Below, one piece after another: positions 61,443 through 64,000 of a stretch of DNA of 64,000 bases. The notes under the pieces were generated by a model, which made no database searches, was not told the DNA's origin, and saw only the letters and a program-made list of their open reading frames with translations. How positions within the stretch are numbered: position 1 is the first letter of the stretch; each line of letters begins with the position of its first letter. A program made the position numbers and the translations under genes. Source of the DNA: UBA685 sp049890215 (lineage in GTDB: Bacteria; Pseudomonadota; Alphaproteobacteria; Puniceispirillales; Puniceispirillaceae); the NCBI GenBank assembly GCA_049890215.1, contig JBMHBX010000031.1, forward strand, positions 13,482 to 77,481. The letters are read 5' to 3'.

Positions 61443-62408
61443 ATGAGCCACCTTAAAATAGTGCATTTAGACAGAGCCACGATTGGCCCCGCTATCAGCC
61501 TTGATAAACCAAACACAGCACATGAATGGGTCAGCTATGATACTACCAGTGCAAGTGATGTCATCGATCGCCTGAAGCAGGCCGATATTGCTGTGTTAAA
61601 TAAAGTTGCAATCACAGCTGATATGTTGGCGCAATTACCTCATCTCAAGATGATTGCCATTTCAGCAACAGGCTTTGATAAGATTGATATCGCCGCTTGT
61701 CGTGACAGGCAAATTGTGGTCTCCAACATCACAGGCTATGCCAAACAAAGCGTGCCAGAACATACTTTTGCGCTCATATTGTCTTTGCGCCGCGCCATCA
61801 AAGGATATAGCGCAGATGTCGCAAATGGCATGTGGCAAACATCTGGGCAATTTTGTTTTTTCTCTCATCCTATTCATGATCTTCACAACACCACTTTGGG
61901 CCTGATTGGCACAGGCTCAATTGGCACACGCGTTCAAAAAATCGCTGAGGCTTTTGGTATGAAAATCATCAAAGCTGCACGCAAAGATGATGATACCATC
62001 CAAGATGGCTATGTTGCCTTTGATACGCTTTTGGCAGAATCTGATATTATCTCTCTGCATTGCCCGTTGACGCCGCAAACCAAAGACCTGATTGCCGCAA
62101 AGGAATTTGCCAAAATGGCAAAGAAACCGTTGCTGATCAACACATCGCGCGGCGGCCTTGTCAATGAAACTGATCTGATAACAGCTCTGGATAAAGGGCA
62201 AATCGCCGGTGCCGGATTTGATGTGGTGACAACAGAACCACCTGCCGATGATCATATTTTTATGACACAACTGGACCGCCCTAACTTTATTTTGACCCCC
62301 CATACCGCCTGGGCCTCTGATGAAGCAATGCAGATTTTATGGACACAACTCATAGGGCATATAGATGCTTTTGCCGCCGGCACGCCAACCAATAATCTGA
62401 CAGCCTGA
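61443..62408 (+). CDS. D-2-hydroxyacid dehydrogenase (glycerate/hydroxypyruvate type)
   Basis: A 321-residue NAD(P)-dependent dehydrogenase. It has the dinucleotide loop GLIGTGSIGTRVQKIAEAFG, the substrate Arg in INTSRGGLVNE, the catalytic Glu in VVTTEPP and the catalytic His in LTPHTAWAS. It probably reduces hydroxypyruvate or glyoxylate, or oxidises D-glycerate; the relation to other hydroxyacids is not settled. No sharing of an operon with its neighbours is evident. Confidence 0.9.
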   Translation: MSHLKIVHLDRATIGPAISLDKPNTAHEWVSYDTTSASDVIDRLKQADIAVLNKVAITADMLAQLPHLKMIAISATGFDKIDIAACRDRQIVVSNITGYAKQSVPEHTFALILSLRRAIKGYSADVANGMWQTSGQFCFFSHPIHDLHNTTLGLIGTGSIGTRVQKIAEAFGMKIIKAARKDDDTIQDGYVAFDTLLAESDIISLHCPLTPQTKDLIAAKEFAKMAKKPLLINTSRGGLVNETDLITALDKGQIAGAGFDVVTTEPPADDHIFMTQLDRPNFILTPHTAWASDEAMQILWTQLIGHIDAFAAGTPTNNLTA

Positions 62409-62486
62409 TGAAAACACCTCTTGCTTTTATATTAGCAGAAACTTTACACTTGAGGAAAACAGCAACAGAGCTTTGGGGAAAACATA

Positions 62487-62840
62487 ATGTCATTATTCGA
62501 TAAATACGGCGGATTTGCCACGGTAAGCAAACTCGTATCAGAGCTTTATGATGAATTGATCGAAAATGAGATTACGGCCCCTTATTTCGACAGATCTGAT
62601 ATCAAGAAATTGATGGACCATCAGGTCAAATTCCTGTCACAGGCTCTTGGCGGACCTGAACAATATGATGGCCGCGCCATGAATGCCGCACATACCGGTC
62701 TCAAAATATCAGAACAAGCCTTTAATGAAGTCGCCAAAACAGTGCAATTTGTTCTGGAAGATAACGGTGTCGAAGACGAAGATGTCACATCTATCATCGC
62801 GATCCTTGCTTCATTAAAAGGCGATATTGTTGAAGCCTGA
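62487..62840 (+). CDS. Truncated haemoglobin, group I
   Basis: A 117-residue protein with the group I trHb pattern: an N-terminal FDKYGGFATVSKLVSELYDE helix, LMDHQVKFLSQALGGPEQY, and the proximal haem-ligand His69 in AAHTGLKI. It could bind O2, NO or CO. Its last 14 bases overlap the start of the PAS-SpoIIE phosphatase, so the two are translationally coupled and likely form a gas-sensing signalling unit (inference). A purine-rich GGGGAAAAC precedes the ATG. Confidence 0.9.
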   Translation: MSLFDKYGGFATVSKLVSELYDELIENEITAPYFDRSDIKKLMDHQVKFLSQALGGPEQYDGRAMNAAHTGLKISEQAFNEVAKTVQFVLEDNGVEDEDVTSIIAILASLKGDIVEA

Positions 62841-63957
62841 TATTGATTTTGTCTCTGAATTTGAATTGCCGGCTATCCTTCTTGATAGCCAGTTTCACAT
62901 CACAGAGTTCAATGATCACTTTCAGGCAATTTTCGGCGATATCACAGGCACACCTGTTACCGCACTAAGTCCTGATTTCAATGAACGCCGCAGCAAGCGC
63001 CGATTGGAATCCGGCCAGAATTACCGCTTTCAGATTCAAAGCCCACAGGATCAAAAACACGCCTTTATCGTAGAAGTTAAAGCCTGTGACGGCTATTTAT
63101 TGGGGCTTCTGGCAGATGCGTCTGAACTGGTCCGCAATGAAGCTCTGATGGAAAGCTATAGCCGCCTGATTGAAAAACAAAATAAAGAAATCAAAGAAAA
63201 AACAGAGCAGCTCAATATCTGGAGCAAGCGCATTAAAGATGAATTGGAACAGGCCAGAACCGTTCAGGCGCTTCTTGTGCCTGACACAATCGCTACAGAT
63301 GGCCTTATCTCTTACTGCCTGCCTTTACGCGAATTATCAGGAGATTTTCATGAGGTCGCCCGGCATGATGACGGCACCTTAACCTTTATCTCTGGCGATG
63401 TTGCCGGAAAAGGCATTTACGCAGCGATCATTCTCGCACAGACATTAACAGCCTTTCGTTCTTTTCACACCTTACCAACACTGAGCCAACTGGCTGTCAA
63501 AATCGTAGATGTGTTAGAAGACAGGTTTCCGGACGGATTATTTGCGGCATTGACTTTGGTAAGACAATCTCCTGACAAACAGACGATAGATTTGCTCAAT
63601 TTGGGCAACCCCAACGCGCTATTAGTGCAAGATGGCAAGATCATTGCTGATTTCGCGGCTGATGGTCCTGCCATCGGTGTTCTGCCTGCCATATTTTACG
63701 AAGATATCAGCGCACGTCAGATAAAAATGGATGACGCACATCTTTATGTGTTTTCTGATGGTATCATTGACATTAATCTCGGGCGGGGCCCGGAAACTTT
63801 TCACGACGCTGATGAAGCACATAATTATCTGTGCGCACTTGACCACAAATTTGGCACAAACAGCCTTCAGCAGCTGATATTTGACGTACAGCAACATGAG
63901 CAGATTGATGATGTCACCATTGCCTGTTTTGCAAAATCAGAGCAAAGCGCAAGATGA
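62827..63957 (+). CDS. PAS-PP2C (SpoIIE-type) phosphatase
   Basis: A 376-residue response-type protein starting at TTG 62827. The N-terminal part (about 1-110) looks like a PAS fold, followed by a coiled coil (about 110-160) and a SpoIIE/PP2C phosphatase domain (about 165-370). The metal-binding Asp residues are in LSGDFHEVARHD, FISGDVAGKGIYAA and QIDDVTIACF. Such phosphatases activate STAS antagonists such as the one at 58053-58346. Overlap with the globin gene suggests that haem-bound gas, or the PAS domain, tunes its activity. Confidence 0.88.
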   Translation: MLKPDIDFVSEFELPAILLDSQFHITEFNDHFQAIFGDITGTPVTALSPDFNERRSKRRLESGQNYRFQIQSPQDQKHAFIVEVKACDGYLLGLLADASELVRNEALMESYSRLIEKQNKEIKEKTEQLNIWSKRIKDELEQARTVQALLVPDTIATDGLISYCLPLRELSGDFHEVARHDDGTLTFISGDVAGKGIYAAIILAQTLTAFRSFHTLPTLSQLAVKIVDVLEDRFPDGLFAALTLVRQSPDKQTIDLLNLGNPNALLVQDGKIIADFAADGPAIGVLPAIFYEDISARQIKMDDAHLYVFSDGIIDINLGRGPETFHDADEAHNYLCALDHKFGTNSLQQLIFDVQQHEQIDDVTIACFAKSEQSAR

Positions 63958-63970
63958 AAGTGACAGCCAG

Positions 63971-64000
63971 ATGATACCTGAAAATGACATAATCCGGCTT
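63971..64000 (+). CDS. Possible start of a downstream gene, cut by window end
   Basis: An ATG at 63971, 13 bases after the phosphatase stop, opens ten codons (MIPENDIIRL) that stay open to the end. An anti-sigma kinase (RsbW type) would be expected here from the context, but the sequence is too short to identify and there is no clear ribosome binding site. Confidence 0.25.
   Translation, partial: MIPENDIIRL

Overview
The window looks like a compact chromosome segment from a marine alphaproteobacterium, most like the SAR116 (Puniceispirillum-type) group. I infer this from gene content and not from any search: a DMSP-demethylase-type gene, a complete Entner-Doudoroff gene set with no phosphofructokinase in view, isocitrate lyase with a divergent ScfR/RamB-type regulator, tripartite tricarboxylate transport, 5-oxoprolinase, and very tight packing with overlapping starts and stops. 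No insertion sequence, integrase, phage gene or CRISPR array is visible.

Layout. 1-4.4 kb: a hydrolase, an aldose epimerase and a 14-TM exporter in a coupled operon, then a methyltransferase. 4.4-7.7 kb: isocitrate lyase with a divergent XRE regulator and palindromes between them. 7.7-17.1 kb: a one-direction sugar block in the order gap, ROK regulator, zwf, pgl, edd, eda, pgi, preceded by an HpcH/HpaI aldolase; together these take glucose-6-P through KDPG to pyruvate and glyceraldehyde-3-P. 17.1-20.1 kb: a TroA/ZnuA-type metal ABC importer preceded by a 48-residue membrane protein and a cobalamin riboswitch, so the likely metal is cobalt. 20.1-21.0 kb: two overlapping Lin0512-family genes and tRNA-Gly(CCC). 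21.1-26.4 kb: a BMP-type nucleoside ABC importer and an ACT-like protein. 26.5-30.4 kb: SulP transporter, SlyX, ABC-F ATPase. 30.4-35.1 kb: pxpA diverging from pxpBC, a DUF1989 protein and a PLP aminotransferase. 35.1-39.2 kb: aldo/keto reductase and SsuD-like flavin monooxygenase diverging from a GntR regulator and a Gfo/Idh/MocA dehydrogenase.

39.2-52.1 kb is a tricarboxylate island: TctE-TctD two-component system, TctC, a fused TctA-TctB permease, an isocitrate/isopropylmalate-type dehydrogenase, a PrpF-family isomerase, an AbrB-family membrane protein, a GntR/FCD repressor, and the tricarballylate oxidation pair TcuA-TcuB, followed by a membrane-anchored FKBP-rhodanese fusion. In the model, the TTT system imports a tricarboxylate, TcuAB oxidises it to an aconitate with electrons passing to the membrane, and the isomerase and dehydrogenase feed the TCA cycle.

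52.2-64 kb: a strongly divergent PEP-carboxylase-family protein, an AEC transporter, the DmdA-type gene, small membrane proteins, a STAS antagonist, CvpA, DCC and GNAT proteins, a D-2-hydroxyacid dehydrogenase, and a truncated haemoglobin whose gene overlaps a PAS-SpoIIE phosphatase. The most promising unusual units are the B12-riboswitch metal importer with its small membrane protein, the globin-phosphatase pair, the PEPC-like protein with altered catalytic motifs, and the tricarboxylate island with an operator covering the tcuA start.
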